Notes: generated by a model not told the origin, from the sequence alone. A stretch of DNA of 64,000 nt from Galeruca laticollis (GCA_963921935.1 OY998177.1:9203754-9267753); one strand, 5' to 3'; shown: positions 1 through 12,891, numbered from the stretch's first letter. A program made the numbers and translations.

Positions 1-193
1 TTTCTTTATATTTATTGTTACTCTTTTTAATTATTATAAACAAATGATTTAATATACTATGACTTTATATGAATTTTGCTTATAATTGTGGTTTATCAAT
101 GTGTTCTTTATTAACATAGTTTCAATCCGTTTTAAATACTAAGCAAAACATCCTCAATCAGCTGATATGCTTTAAAATATAAGATATGTGGTT

Positions 194-196
<3 letters not shown>
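1..196. other. AT-rich flank, possible end of a minus-strand LTR
   Basis: No gene seen. The last bases before the (TA)n tract are GTTCAA. Read on the minus strand this gives TTGAAC, the way the LTRs starting at 12891 (minus), 22587 and 52961 begin, also next to TA sequence. Nothing further upstream matches clearly, so the LTR reading rests on a few bases. Confidence 0.3.

Positions 197-251
<55 letters not shown>
197..251. repeat. (TA)n microsatellite
   Basis: Uninterrupted TA dinucleotide run directly before the 5' end of the R1-clade element. The same kind of tract follows its 3' end. Confidence 0.95.
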
Positions 252-257
<6 letters not shown>

Positions 258-569
258 CCCCTCAGGAGTTCGCACTGCGAATACGGGTGTAGCGAGCTCA
301 AAGTACCCTAGGTAGGCTCACAAGTCCCCAACTCTTATCCTCCCCGACGCTATTAGGTTTGCGAGTGCTAGGGGATTCCTTTTTATATCGTTTCAACTGT
401 GCCAGAAGAAGATAATACATAGCCTTTAGTCGTCCAGTGTAATGCGACCCGGCTGGCGAGGGTATCAGGGCCAAGTGATACCTGCAAACGGAGCCTAGGG
501 ATACCGGGCAACCTCCCTAGTATAAGTGCCTTATTCCGGCATGCGGGGCTCTGCCGGAACGGACTCTTT

Positions 570-2568
570 ATGTCCCTAGCTACGCGTGGGAACAAAATGG
601 ATAGTCACGAATCAAATTTTATAGGAAAGGATGGGGATAAAAGCAAGCATGAAAATATGAGTCAGGGTATCAAGAAGTTTATGGTGCAGAACAATACTGA
701 ACCGTTGTTGAGAGACAAGACAGATGCAACATTCGTTTCGATTAAAGAGCAAAAGGATCCATTCGCAAGAAGGGACTCTATAAACAGGACTCCGTCTAGG
801 GAAAGGGCTAATTCGTTACCAGACCTAGATGCGGGAAATCTGGATTCGTCTGTTATTGACGCAGCGGATGACATATCTGAACAGCCAAATAAACGAAGAC
901 GAATGGAACCGTCTACCAAAACCAGCAATTCTAAAAAAGAAATAGAGGGGCCTAGAGAAATTATTCAGAAACTGTATAACCAGATTAAGATGCTAGATAG
1001 AGTCATTAGGGACTCGTATAACCCTAAGAAGGACATAAAAGAGGCTGTATATAAACTAACATTCCAAGCTGAAAAAATGCAAGGCAAATTATTCCAAGAG
1101 TGGATGAGATCTAGTGAAAGAAACACAAATGAAGATGAGTTGAAAAAATTACATTAAGAAAATAAATCACTTCGAGAGGCGATAAGGAACATTCATGAAA
1201 AACAAGAAGAGGGAAATTCTGGAAACAGCACGCAGTGTGAGCTATGCAGGGAAGCACAAATAACATTTGAAAAACGAAAATCACTTTTTGGCGATGGGAC
1301 GTACGATGACTTCCAATCTGTACCAGAGAACGTCTGGGCAGATAAAACCTTTTCAAAGATTCCTATGAGGCCTGGAAATATATGGGAATCTCTACCTCAG
1401 TATGAATTGGTGTTGCCCTACTCCAAAGATATTGTTGGAGTTAATAACCATGTTAAGACCGCTGTCAGTAAATATGGAGGTATAGATGGACTCAAATGTC
1501 AAAAAGAACCTATAGGGGGTGTAGCCTATATGAGGCATTCTCTGGAATTTCCCGACGATAAGGGAAATTTCTCCACCGTCACTAGAGCAATATTGTATCC
1601 TATCATAAGTGACCCGACGTGAACCTCAAGATAGGGATATATTTGAATCCCTCAAAATAATAAAGATGCTCGCTCTAAAGAACAGCATGACCAAGTTGGC
1701 CTTACCGTTTATTGATGGAATTATGGAGATATTTCACAGAATGACAGAATTTGTCTTTTCGGGTACATCCATTGAGGTAGTAGTTTATAATCCTGTAATA
1801 AATAAAACTATATTAAGCGGTAAATTGGCACACGCAAATAGTGTAATCAATCCAAAAAGACCGAGAGATGATGTTTTGATAATAAAAAGGGATGGTAAAA
1901 CCTATGCCGAACTACTGAAAACAGTTAAAGAGACAATTAACCCTACATCAATAGGAGTAGAAGTGAAGGAAGTACATAAAACCAAAAAAGGTGACCTAAT
2001 GGTAAAAATTCGCAATGGAACAGCCAAAGCGGAGATATTGAAGAAGGAGATGAATGACAAAATACCCAATGCTATGGTGTCGGTGTTAGTGTCTAAGAAG
2101 GTGATTCATATTAAAGGGATGGACGAGGCCACAACTGTACCGGACATAAGGGAAGCAATCTCGAAAGTAGTGAATATCGATCAAAACCGACTTGATATAT
2201 GAGCCTTACGGCCCTCCTATAGAAATAAACAAAACTTGACTATAATTACTAGCGAAGAAGATGCCAATAAACTTCTGGAACTGAAATCTCTAAGGATCGG
2301 TTGGGTGGACTGTCGGATCCTTGAGAGACAAAAAGATGACAGATGCTACAGATGTTGGGAGTACGGACACAGTAAAGAAGAGTGCAAAGGACCTAACAGA
2401 GAGAATTTATGCATGAGATGCGGAGAAGACGGGCACAAAGTAGCTATCTGCGATAGAACACCCTTCTTCTTGAATTGCAAGGGAAAGGGCCATAAAACGG
2501 CAAGTCGTGGCTGTTCTGAGTTCAAAGAAGGCGTTTCTAAAAAAAAGCCTAACTTTCAAGAAAACTAA
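570..2568 (+). pseudogene. R1-clade ORF1 (Gag-like RNA-binding protein)
   Basis: Encodes the nucleic-acid-binding protein that packages the element RNA. The N-terminal third is polar and basic (KRRR near residue 110), with a helical, probably coiled-coil stretch after it. The C-terminus carries cysteine-histidine knuckles: CYRCWEYGHSKEEC, then CMRCGEDGHKVAIC, then a degenerate third reading NCKGKGHKTASRGC. Three disruptions are visible: a TAA at 1155, a frameshift near 1610, and a TGA at 2200 just before the LRPSY stretch that leads into the knuckle region. ATG codons at 570 and 597 are in the same frame; 597 starts the more polar sequence. ORF2 begins about 25 bp downstream. Confidence 0.82.
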
Positions 2569-2591
2569 ACATAAATATAAAATAAGCCAAA

Positions 2592-5513
2592 ATGAAAACC
2601 AAAATAATGCAAATAAACACAAATAAAGTCTTAGAGCACAAGACATGGCAATTGCTACTGCAAGAGAAGAAAATATGTGCATACTCTTGATTAGTGAACC
2701 AAACAAAAATGCCATAAAGGACAGGAAGGACTGGATGTTTGATAAAGAAATGGATACAGCAATAAAAGATAGAAATATAGCAGTTAAACGTCAGGGGCAT
2801 GGCCATGGATTTACATACTTTGTAACAAATTCCTTTACAGTATACAACTATTACGCCTCCCCAAATAAAGAAATAGACAACCTTGAGAGAACCTTAACAG
2901 AAATAGGAATTCATCTCAGAAGGCATAAAGAAAAAACTATTATAGTAGGAGACTTCAATGGAAAATCTGGCCAATGGGGAATGAGGAATACAGATAGAAG
3001 GGGAGAAACCCTAGTGGAATGGATGGTAGAAAACGACCTTGTCTGTCAAAACCATGGAGATAGACCTACATTCCAGAAAAACCAAAGTTCGTCAATCATC
3101 GACATAACGCTATCAACCAATGATATTGTAATAAAAAATTGGTATGTGAGTGACAGAGAGACCCTTAGCGATCATAACTACATTTTGTTTGAGGCACATG
3201 AGAACAGAAAATCGGACAAACTAAGTGAGAAAGTAGTCGACAGTGGGTGGAATATGAGGAAGCTAGATACTGCAAGCCTAAGCCAAATAGTTTCTAATAT
3301 TTCAGTAAATGCACCTACACCAGATTCAAAAAGCTTTTATGAAATACTCGCGAACATATGCAATGCTTCGATGACAAAAAGAAAGAGCTACCCAAGAGGT
3401 AATCCGGTATATTGGTGGTCGCAGGAAATCGCAGACCTCAGAAAGGAATGCACAAGAAAAAGAAGAATCTACACAAGAAACAACAGAAGATATGAACCAG
3501 AAGTAAAACAACAATTACAAGATAAGTACAAAGAATCTAAAAAATAGTTGAGCAATGCTATAAAAAAAGCCAAGCAGGTCTGCTGGAACAATATCTGTGC
3601 AGGTATAAACTCCGATATATGGGGCAATGGCTATAAAATAGCTATGAAGGGGATCATTGGCTACCCTCCGAAACCCCAACTACCGGCAGATACTATACAT
3701 AAAGTGGTAAGGCACCTCTTTCCGATACATGAGGAGGTACATTTCGAATGTAGAAAAACCCCTTACTCCCTAGATTTTACGGACGAAGAACTGAAAATGG
3801 CAAATCAGAAGCTAAAAACAAACAAGGCACCAGGTCCAGGAAATATCCCTGCAGAAATTCTGAAATACCTCATTGACAGCAAGACGGACTTTGTTCTAAG
3901 ATTCTACAACTCACTTGGCGATACAAAATACTTTCCAAAAGAATGGAAGCAGGCCAGACTGGTACTGCTTGACAAAGGTAAAAAAGCACCAGAAGACCCT
4001 TCTTCATATCGACCCGTATGTCTCTTAGATGTGGAAGGGAAAGTATTTGAACACATAATTTTGGCTAGACTTAAGAAGGAACTGGAACGTACAGGCGGCC
4101 TTGCTGAAAGACAGTACGGCTTCAGGAAAAAAAGGCAAACCGTAGATGCTATCATAGACGTCATAAAAATTGCAAAACAGGTTTGGGATTTCTCTCCACA
4201 AAATAGAAAAATATGCGCTGTGATAACTTTAGACGTAAGGAATGCCTTTAATAGTGCTGCCTGGCAGATAATCTTAAATAAGCTAAGAAATAGAGGAATT
4301 AATGAAAACCTACTTGCGTTGATAACATCATACTTCTCCGAATGAGAAATCATAATCGGATATGAGGGCATTGAGGAAAATATAGAAATAAATAGCGGTG
4401 TTCCGCAGGTTTCGGTTCTTGGCCCTACACTTTGGAATATACTATACGATGATCTGCTTACGATGGACTTGCCAAAAGACGTCACCCTTATAGGCTTCGC
4501 TGATGACATAGCAATGGTGGTTGTGGATAAACAAGAGAAAGGCCTTATGGAAAAAGCAAATCTGGGGATTCTGATGGTGTCAAATTGGATGGAGAATAAC
4601 TCTCTCAGTCTAGCACCGGAGAAAACAGAAGCTGTGCTGCTTACTGGAAGAACTCGAGTGAGGCCTGTATCTTTCAACATTCATGGAAGTAAAATCACTC
4701 CAAAGGGGTCGGTGAAATATCTAGGTGTATGGTTGGATCCAAAGCTTTCATTCTCAGAACATATACATCGTACGATTGAGAAAGTGGAGAAAACAGTATC
4801 TGCCTTGTCCAGTCTTATGCCCAATGTGGAAGGCCCAAAAGCTTCAAAAAGGCGAATCTTAGCTTCTGTGGCTCAATCTCAGATCCTCTATGCCGCCCCA
4901 GCGTGGTGCGCGGTTACGTATAATAAAAGAAAACTAGTTAGCATACAGAGGCTGATGTCGATCAGAGTGGCTAATGTGTATAGGATAATATCTGCTGAAG
5001 CATTGGGAGTGATCGCTGGTATCCCCACCCATTGACCTCTTGATTGAAGAGAGAAAGGCGATTTACGAAGGAGTGGACCGAAACGTTGCACGTATATCCT
5101 TAAAGATATGTTGGCAAGAGCGCTGGAAAACTAGTACGAAGGGACGATGGACTTACAAAATAATTCCCGATATCGAAGAGTGGATAAATGGATTCTGTGG
5201 CGAAGTCGATTACTTTCTGACGCAAGCAATCTCAGGGCACGGTTGCTTCAAGTCATTCCTTTACAAGAGGAAGAAATCGGACACTGATCGCTGTCAGTAC
5301 TGTAAGAACGTGGACGACGTAGAGCACACGTTGTTCCTTTGTCCCAAATGGGAAGAGATCAGAGCAGGGTACCAAGAAGAGAGAAATAACTTGTTTACCA
5401 TTGAAAATTTTTCAAGAGATTTAGTTGACGGTGAAAATGCATGGAAAAGTTCATATAAAGTAGTAAGAACAATTATCGAGATCAAGGAAAAAGAGATGTA
5501 CTCAGTGAGCTGA
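2592..5513 (+). pseudogene. R1-clade ORF2: endonuclease-reverse transcriptase
   Basis: Polyprotein that nicks target DNA and copies element RNA at the nick. The likely start is the ATG at 2592 (MKTKIMQINTNKV), with a frameshift near 2630 joining to QDMAIATAREE. Endonuclease lies in about 2640-3250, with GDFNGKSGQWG and the catalytic LSDHNY present. RT lies in about 3780-4640, with APGPGNIPAE, SSYRPV and the polymerase motif FADDIAM. The C-terminal domain has GRWT, LTQAISGHGCF and the knuckle CQYCKNVDDVEHTLFLC. Breaks are TAG at 3545, TGA at 4343 (in a context where Trp is expected) and a one-base frameshift near 5030. No RNase H is present, as expected for R1. Confidence 0.88.
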
Positions 5514-5672
5514 ACAGCATACCTGCCACCACATCGAAGTAATTCGAGAGCGGTTCCAATGTGGCGTGTCAGAGAAAACGAGGAGAGGTTTTTAGTCGGT
5601 AAGAATCCGACACTACCAGCAACAACATCACTGGTGTCTTATGTAAGATTTTCCTCTCCATTGAAGAAAAAA
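5514..5672 (+). other. 3' UTR of R1-clade element with stem-loop
   Basis: Non-coding tail. It contains a short perfect hairpin with stem GTCGG (5595-5599), loop TAAGAAT and stem CCGAC (5607-5611), then an A-run joined directly to (TA)n. Hairpins of this sort in R1-type 3' UTRs are thought to be recognised by the element's RT; here that is an inference. Confidence 0.6.

Positions 5673-5744
<72 letters not shown>
5673..5744. repeat. (TA)n microsatellite
   Basis: TA run with one C interruption near its start, directly joined to the A-rich 3' end of the R1-clade element. Confidence 0.95.
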
Positions 5745-5748
<4 letters not shown>

Positions 5749-5859
5749 AAGAAGATGTAGTAATATCGCGTGATATGTTAACAACAATAATAAAGAGATT
5801 TTTGGGTAATTCACGCAAAAAGAAAAAGGGCTACTGAAACAGAGTGGTAACCGCGGACA

Positions 5860-5862
<3 letters not shown>
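5745..5862. other. Short unassigned segment between two (TA)n tracts
   Basis: 118 bp between two TA runs. It contains no gene and I could not match it to other parts of the window. It may be a relic of an older insertion in the same tract. Confidence 0.4.

Positions 5863-5890
<28 letters not shown>
5863..5890. repeat. (TA)n microsatellite
   Basis: Short TA run abutting the start of LTR element D. Confidence 0.9.
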
Positions 5891-5895
<5 letters not shown>

Positions 5896-7421
5896 CACAT
5901 CCTCTATTTGAAATTTAAAGAATAAGTAAAACATAAGGAAATTTATTTAATTTTAGTTGTCATACTCTCGATACACACTGTACTCTACGTAAATTCCTAA
6001 ATTTTGAAAGATTCAGTAGAAATATCAAACATGACATTTCATAATTTCGATGACATTTGAGTAGAATATATCTAATGATAGATAGAACATAATAGGATTT
6101 GGAGAAAATATTTGAAATTGTAAAATATAGAGGTCTCTGCTAGCAAGATTACAAATGTAATAAAAGAATTTCAAAATCTCACTTGGTTATTGAAAATTAT
6201 AGATTAGGAATTTTTTTAAAAACAAGAAAAATCGGTAACCAACAGAAAGGAGAATTATTTATTTTGTAAGAATTTAGTCAGTAGCTTTTTATCCTTTGAA
6301 GAGACAACATCAGAATAAGAGTTGTCTCGAATTTTTTTGGTAGATTGCATAAATTGCATATCATACAATCAGATAAATAACCCATATAATAAATTCAGTG
6401 CGTACATAATTCGGATAAGAATTGTATCGTAAAAGTGTATGTGGTTCCAGTTTTTCTAAATCGTATATATTTAGAAAGTTGCAGTATTCTAAATACGTTA
6501 GAGTAAGTACGAGATTTCCTGATCCATTGGGTGAGTCATCTCCAGTTTTAAATTTATTTCTCGAGAAATATCAGGCCTTAAATTCAATACAGTTGAAAGA
6601 TGCATCTATATATAAGAAAATTTGAAATATACCAAATTTATTGATACATATCATTTACAACATCAAGTGAATAGACCATTTTGAGCAGAAGTTTCGGTAT
6701 TTGACATTGATACACGTCAAGTGTAAATTATTATTTGAACATTTGATAATAATTCATTAGGTTAAATTTTAGCATAGTTGTATTCTAAATTTAGGTTTTT
6801 TTGTAGAGGTTACGACTGTTGTTCTTTTATCATAATTTTTGGGAATAACAATTTTGTTAATTTTGCGTATCTGATAGTATAATATATAATTTTGATTCTA
6901 AATACCTGTAGTATTCATTCAGTATCCAATCTCATTGAACTTATCATTTTACATTCATAAAATTTTCAATTTAATCAGTGACATTTGGTTGAAATTTTTA
7001 GTGACAGTAAATTAGTAAATGTCATAAAATAATTAAAGGGCCTTTTATTATATTGAATTAACAGTTATTTGAAAGTTTGATAATAGTGAAACATTTAATT
7101 TGGAAATATCTTAAAAAATAAATAAATTTGAAGAATTAATTTTGAACAATTTTGATCTCACCCTGCGATAGGAGTAATAAGTTGATTGTACATAAATTCA
7201 TCTTTATATTGATATTTATTGGTGCCGGGCATATTTAATTTGACAATTACTGTCAAATTTGAAATTCAATGCGTACTTAAGTGGTATGCACAATAATTGT
7301 CGCTGCGACAAGATAGTATAATTTATTTCCATATCGTAGGGCAATTATATCTAAAGAATTGAAATATTACAAATTGTCTCCAAACGTGGGCAATTATATT
7401 CAAAGGTTTGAAAATATAACA
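5891..7421 (+). repeat. 5' LTR of element D
   Basis: 1.53 kb, AT-rich. The 3' end is set by the last base shared with the downstream copy before a primer site (7421 versus 8838). The 5' end is placed at the edge of the TA tract and is less certain. U5 contains two earlier primer-site-like motifs, at 7220 (TGGTGCCGGGC) and 7374 (TTGTCTCCAAACGTGGG). The last about 110 bp read as repeated 50-60 bp units carrying GGCAATTATAT. Confidence 0.75.
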
Positions 7422-7423
7422 AT

Positions 7424-7440
7424 TGGCACCCAAAACGTGG
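7424..7440 (+). promoter_or_regulatory. Primer-binding site of element D
   Basis: TGGCACCCAAAACGTGG two bases after the LTR. It resembles the complement of a tRNA-Lys(CTT) 3' end (TGGCGCCCAACGTGGGGC) with changes in the middle. Confidence 0.6.
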
Positions 7441-7522
7441 AGCTCGATTAAAAATTTGCATATAACTATAAAAATATAGAAATTTATTGATATTATTATA
7501 AAAAAAATTTTAAATATTTACC

Positions 7523-7811
7523 ATGGAAAAAAGAATGACGTTAAGAGATGGTAAACAGGTAGGAGTTGACAGTGGATCTGAGGAACAAAGCCAAGAACGA
7601 AGACATAGTATGGGTTATTTTCAGGTGCAGTACTTGGAACAAGGAAGGGAACAATCAGGAGAAGTTTTGACGGGAGATGAAGCAGCAGAACAGGAGGATA
7701 GAAGACAGGAAGTGCAAAGAGGAACAAGTCAAAATCATCATATGATGGAAATGATGCGACAATTATTTGGAAAAATAGACGATATGAGGGGAGACATAAA
7801 TAATATAAATG
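7523..7811 (+). pseudogene. Gag N-terminal fragment of element D
   Basis: Starts at the ATG about 80 bp after the primer site and reads MEKRMTLRDGKQVGVDSGSE, matching the gag starts of element B (47039) and element G (29528, minus). The fragment is acidic and Gln-rich and runs into the helical stretch DDMRGDINNIN. It then passes straight into LTR sequence, so all capsid and pol sequence is missing. The junction lies in GTGCGTACATAAT-like sequence. Confidence 0.8.
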
Positions 7812-8838
7812 TGTGCGTACATAATATTCGGATAAGAATTGTATCGTAAAGGTGTATGTGATTCCAGTTTTCCTAAATCGTATATATTTAGAAAGTTGCA
7901 GTATTCTAAATACGTTAGAATAAGTACGAGATTTCCTGATCCATTGGGTGAGTCATCTCCAGTTTTAAATTTATTTCTCGAGAAATATCAGGCCTTAAAT
8001 TCAATACAGTTAAAAGATGCATCTATATATAAGAAAATTTGAAATATACCAAATTTATTGATACATATCATTTACAACATCAAGTGAATAGACCATTTTG
8101 AGCAGAAGTTTCGGTATTTGACATTGATACACGTCAAGTGTGTATTTTTATTTGAACATTTGATAATAATTCATTAGGTTGAATTTTAGCATAGTTGTAT
8201 TCTAAATTTAAGTTTTTTTGTAGAGGTTACGACTGTTGTTCTTTTATCATAATTTTTGGGAATAACAATTTTGTTAATTTTGCGTATCTGATAGTATAAT
8301 ATATAATTTTGATCCTAAATACCTGTAGTATTCATTCAGTATCCAATCTCATTGAACTTATCATTTTACATTCATAAAATTTTCAATTTAATCAGTGACA
8401 TTTGGTTGAAATTTTTAGTGACAGTAAATTAGTAAATGTCATAAAATAATTAAAGGGCCTTTTATTATATTGAATTAACAGTTATTTGAAAGTTTGATAA
8501 TAGTGAAACATTTAATTTGGAAATATCTTAAAAAATAAATACATTTGAAGAATTAATTTTGAACAATTTTGATCTCACCCTGAGATAGGAGTAATAAGTT
8601 GATTGTACATAAATTCATCTTTATATTGATATTTATTGGCGCCGGGCATATTTAATTTGACAAATACTGTCAAATTTGAAATTCAATACGTACTTAAGTG
8701 GTATGCACAATAATTGTCGCTGCGACAAGATAGTATAATTTATGTCCATATCGTAGGGCAATTATATCTAGGCAATTATATCTAAAGAACTGAAGTATTA
8801 CAAATTGTCTCCAAACGTGGGCAATTGAAAATATAACA
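7812..8838 (+). repeat. 3' LTR of element D, lacking its first 520 bp
   Basis: Copy of 6405-7421, with a shortened terminal module: the roughly 16 bp between CAATT and GAAAATATAACA in the 5' copy are missing. It is followed by ATAT and then a TA tract. Confidence 0.8.
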
Positions 8839-8847
8839 ATATATGTA

Positions 8848-8908
<61 letters not shown>

Positions 8909-8930
8909 AAATATATATATGTATATATAT
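8839..8930. repeat. (TA)n microsatellite between LTRs D and E1
   Basis: TA-rich run with occasional TATG and TTTA interruptions. The 3' end of LTR D lies on one side and the 3' end of minus-strand LTR E1 on the other. Confidence 0.9.
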
Positions 8931-10879
8931 TGTATAAGAAATTGATAATGGAAAACTATATGTTATTAGCCCCAATGTTGCGGAGACAAATTAAATATGA
9001 TTCTACTTAGTGTGCTAATTGAAATAGTTAAATGGATTGTTATATTTTAATTGTGAATTTAAATTGAATATGAATGTGTATTAATATTGTGTGTTACTAT
9101 TGAAATATTATACTCTTGGGATAGTTAATTCATATATATTTATCCTTAATTCCTCCTATTCATTATGCTATTTAATATCATGTGGTTTCATTTAATTCCT
9201 AAATTTTATTACCTCGGCTGCTCTTATTTATACACTACTCTATATCTCAGTAGGGTCCTGGGCAAAGTCATAATAAAATGAACATTACTAATCAATGTAA
9301 TTTATTTTATGTGATTTATTAAAAGATAGAACAAAAAATTTCAATATTAATTATATATAAAATATAGTTGGCGCTTTAATTTTATTATTTCAGTCATATA
9401 CCTATCATATATAAATAAATGATTATCTTTTTCTTAACTATGAAAAATTCTTATACTATAAAATGTAAATATGGATTTTTCTATATACATCAAAATTTCC
9501 ACATCACACAACCTTTATGTATATTTTAAAAAACTATTTATTGTTTTTGAGACGGCTTTTGCAGACTCATTTACATAAATTTGCATAATCGTTTGTAAAC
9601 ATTATATTTCATTGGAAAAATGAACACCTGCGTTTAAAGTTGTTCAACTATTGTAACTTTTTTCTTCTTGTTCTTCTAAATAGGATTATTGAAAATATTT
9701 AGACACTGCTTTAGTTCTAATCGGTTCGTGAAATGGAGAGGATATTTGAAATATTTCATCTACTTAATTTCGATCTTTTGAAAAATATTGTGACGTATTA
9801 TAACAATTGTGCATGTGATAAAAAACTGAGATTAGTTGTGGTTTGTTGTTTTGTGGGAAGTTTTATATATATGTAACTGGATAAAAATTCATCATGACAG
9901 AAATAAATACATATATCTACAAATTTTATAATGGTAAGTTTTTACGTTTTCTGGTTTATTATAATCATTTTAAAACTTTTATTACCAGGTGTTTATGATT
10001 CAAATTTCACTTTTCATTATTATTTGGTACCAAATATTATTAATTAAAACACACCACAGACCTTGTTATATTTCACCCAGCGACGCCTTCATTTGTGTCC
10101 ATACATGACGCTTTCCCGCTACAGGTGGAAATCTCCCTTCTTATAATTATCGGGTGATAATTATACTACTTGGCTTGACTTTGTTTCAACACAAATTTGT
10201 CTTTGCACTTATTTTAATTATTACTTTTATACTTATTACTTTATACATATAACACTTATTACTTGAAAAATTCTCTAAGAAAAACTGCATCACATACTAT
10301 CACTTCTTTCTTCCTTGATTAACAACGCTTGACTGACTACCGCGGGTTTTTCTATCCGCCAAAACCCTTTCTGTGTTTATAACCGGAAGCTGACAATGTT
10401 CTAGAAAAATCGTTGATTATTTTTCACCTGTCACTTTTTTTATTAATGTTTATAATGTTTTTCTGACTTAAACTTGCTATTAAATGTTGTTTTTTATTCA
10501 CTATAACCTTATCGTCATTGATTTAATTCACTAACATCTTATTATCATTGTTTTTTCATGTTATTGATTATTAGAAATCTTCCGATTGGTCAATGCAAAT
10601 ATACAAATTTTATACTTCCTACAACCTAAATATTTACATAATATACATGGATACAGTTCATTTCTTATTTTGTTTTATATTATTACATCCATACATAAAT
10701 TAGGTCGGTAATCATTTATTTTTATACTTATATTTCATATCAATTACATTTTATGTTGGTATACTTGTCGTCAACTGTTATATTTCGCATTGGTTTTTGA
10801 CATTACCTATAATTACAGTTTTCTCCTTATATTATTATGTTTCCTATTAACTTCTATGATTAAATATTAACTAACATAT

Positions 10880-10881
<2 letters not shown>

Positions 10882-10926
<45 letters not shown>

Positions 10927-10944
10927 ATATATATATATATATTA
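10882..10944. repeat. (TA)n microsatellite left of solo LTR F
   Basis: TA run with one C interruption inside LTR E1, next to the inserted LTR F. The matching position in E2 has only a short AT stretch. Confidence 0.9.
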
Positions 10945-12889
10945 TATATTTCAAAAGCTTACTGTATACTTTTAATTTGAATATTTTAAGATAGCTGTTT
11001 ATTATTTAGAATTTTTATTTAGTTTGGCTAGCTCAGTTATTTATTATTATATCGTTTTGTAACCTTTATTATATATTTATTAATTCGGGAGCATAAAATC
11101 CTTTTTCTCTTTGAGTCCTGGCTTATTGTATTGTTATAATTGTTTAAATAAAAAGAAAACACATTATTTGAAATAGATTTAATTTTCAATGCAATATTTA
11201 TATTTGATAAAAATAATATGCGACGCCAATGGTTATATTGTACCTACTTATTTATTTTAATAATTTCATCAATGCGCATGCGTGAAAAACTAGTCATGCG
11301 CTTTAACATAAAACGAACAATTCTGATACGTAAGAAGCATCTATTCATATTATACAAAGTTTGATGAAGATGCAAACAAGTGAATGGTTCAAACACATAA
11401 AAGAATTTATATATAAATCATAGTTATATATGATACAAATTGCTGTGGAAATAAAATTGTTATATACATAGATAGAAAAATAGAAATTATATACAGATGG
11501 AAATAGTTATTACATTATGAAATTTCAATCACCAGATTTATGCAATTACAAAATGGCGTAAGTACATATTTTAATTTATATAAAATTCGGCCTTTTATTA
11601 ATTTTAACTATTTATGCAATTAATACACTATATAAAGTCTGTTTCTTTCTTTTTTAGATCGATCATATTTGCAAAAGTTTATCAATTTATGAAATTAAGT
11701 ACTTAATTGGGTATTTTGAGTTTTTACACTGATTATTGGCCTATAATGATTTTAAAACACTGACCTGTTGCTCTTGAATTGGGATGAAAGTCTCTGGATC
11801 CCAGGAACACTCCGCTGAAGCTCCAAAAAACCAAAATTGATGAAAATTTCGCAGATTCTTGCCGAAAAACTTGATACAATTAACTGTGAGTATTACTAAT
11901 ATTGTATTTAATAGTACTTTATAGATCTAAATGTCTTAAACCGGGAATATCTTGAAATTTCAGGAACACCATCACACACACTCCTCGCTTCTTAACACCA
12001 GCTTCCCTTCTTTTTAAGCGTCCCCTCGATTCTCTACTTTTTTCAACAAAACAGTCTTTTGTTCCTTTTTCAGGTCACTATTCCAAAGTTTATTTATTGA
12101 TTCACAATTTGTTCTGTCATATTTTATAACCAATAAGATATTGTCTTTTGCAATCAGATAATTGAAACTTCTATCACTTATTAAAAAAATTTCATACATA
12201 CACTCTTTTACATAATTAGTTCATTTATAGAGTTCCTATGAGTTTTTTCATCATACAAATAAATTAAAATTGGTTATACATAAATACATTTACATGGTAC
12301 AACATTCAATATTGTTATTGATAGTATATCCTTGTTACACTCATATTAATTATAAATATAAATTCTCTTATGTTATTTGTCTAAATTCTTTGCATTATAT
12401 TATTTATAATAAACTTTAACAAATTACTATTTATTGATTCTATGTTTATTTTATTTACCATATATCATTTGTCTATATGTCATTACTTGTTTATCTATGA
12501 AATCTATTGAATTATATTCTATTCAATATTTGTATTTGTTCTTATTCTTAAATTAATGATTTTAATGAATTAACTATAATAATATTTGTTTTCATTTCAG
12601 ATGAACAGCTGATTATGTTATGGAAAATAATCTTCGTCTTAGGCAACTTTATTTACATCATTACATTGGTTAGGCAATCTCTATATTTTGTATTAATATT
12701 GAGGTAATTCCTTATTTATTATATTGTTATAGGCTATTATTTAATACATCTTTATTTGATATGTTGTTTAAATTAAGAAAAGTGTTTCCTTTTTACTTGT
12801 TTTCTTAAATTATATTATTTTCATATATATTTCATACTAGCAACATATTTTTATAATACTAATTCTCTTATTATCTATGATATCTGGTT

Positions 12890-12891
<2 letters not shown>
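10945..12891 (-). mobile_element. Solo LTR F, same family as element B
   Basis: Minus-strand LTR starting TGAACCAGATATC (12891 downward), identical to the first bases of element B's LTRs. Further matches are the GCCAGGACTCAAAGAG region (B 46790), the CAGCTGTTCATCTGA region (B 45264) and the block with TCCAGA...CAGGAACACTCC around 11790-11830 (B 46060-46120). The 3' end is not sharp because it merges into TA. No internal coding sequence, so it is a solo LTR left by LTR-LTR recombination. Confidence 0.75.

Larger units (their letters stand above)
252..5672 (+). mobile_element. R1-clade non-LTR retrotransposon in (TA)n
   Basis: Nearly full-length LINE with a 5' UTR of about 320 bp richer in GC than its surroundings, an ORF1 ending in zinc knuckles, an ORF2 with apurinic-type endonuclease, reverse transcriptase and C-terminal CCHC, and a short 3' UTR. 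The three-knuckle ORF1 and the endonuclease-RT-CCHC order without RNase H are typical of the R1 clade (R1, TRAS, SART, Waldo types). Both reading frames carry in-frame stops and frameshifts, so this copy is inactive. Because (TA)n lies on both sides, target duplication and exact ends cannot be resolved. It may be a microsatellite-specific family. Confidence 0.85.
5891..8838 (+). mobile_element. Gypsy-like LTR element D, internally deleted
   Basis: A roughly 1.0-kb direct repeat (about 6405-7421 and 7812-8838, a few per cent different by eye) flanks only about 390 bp of internal sequence, which holds a primer-binding site and the first 95 or so gag codons. This is an LTR element whose internal region and the first 520 bp of the 3' LTR have been lost together. 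The 3' LTR ends ...AACA followed by ATAT; the 5' LTR is preceded by ATAT, so a 4-bp ATAT duplication fits. The gag start is shared with elements G and B. Confidence 0.8.

Noticed and set aside
5559..5837. Open frames on both strands across the TA tract (alternating Ile/Tyr)
   Set aside because: They are simply the translation of (TA)n; no protein is implied.
9537..9905. Possible tRNA or small RNA gene in the AT-rich LTR arms
   Set aside because: I found no cloverleaf-compatible arms or A/B box pair; the sequence is explained as LTR E1.
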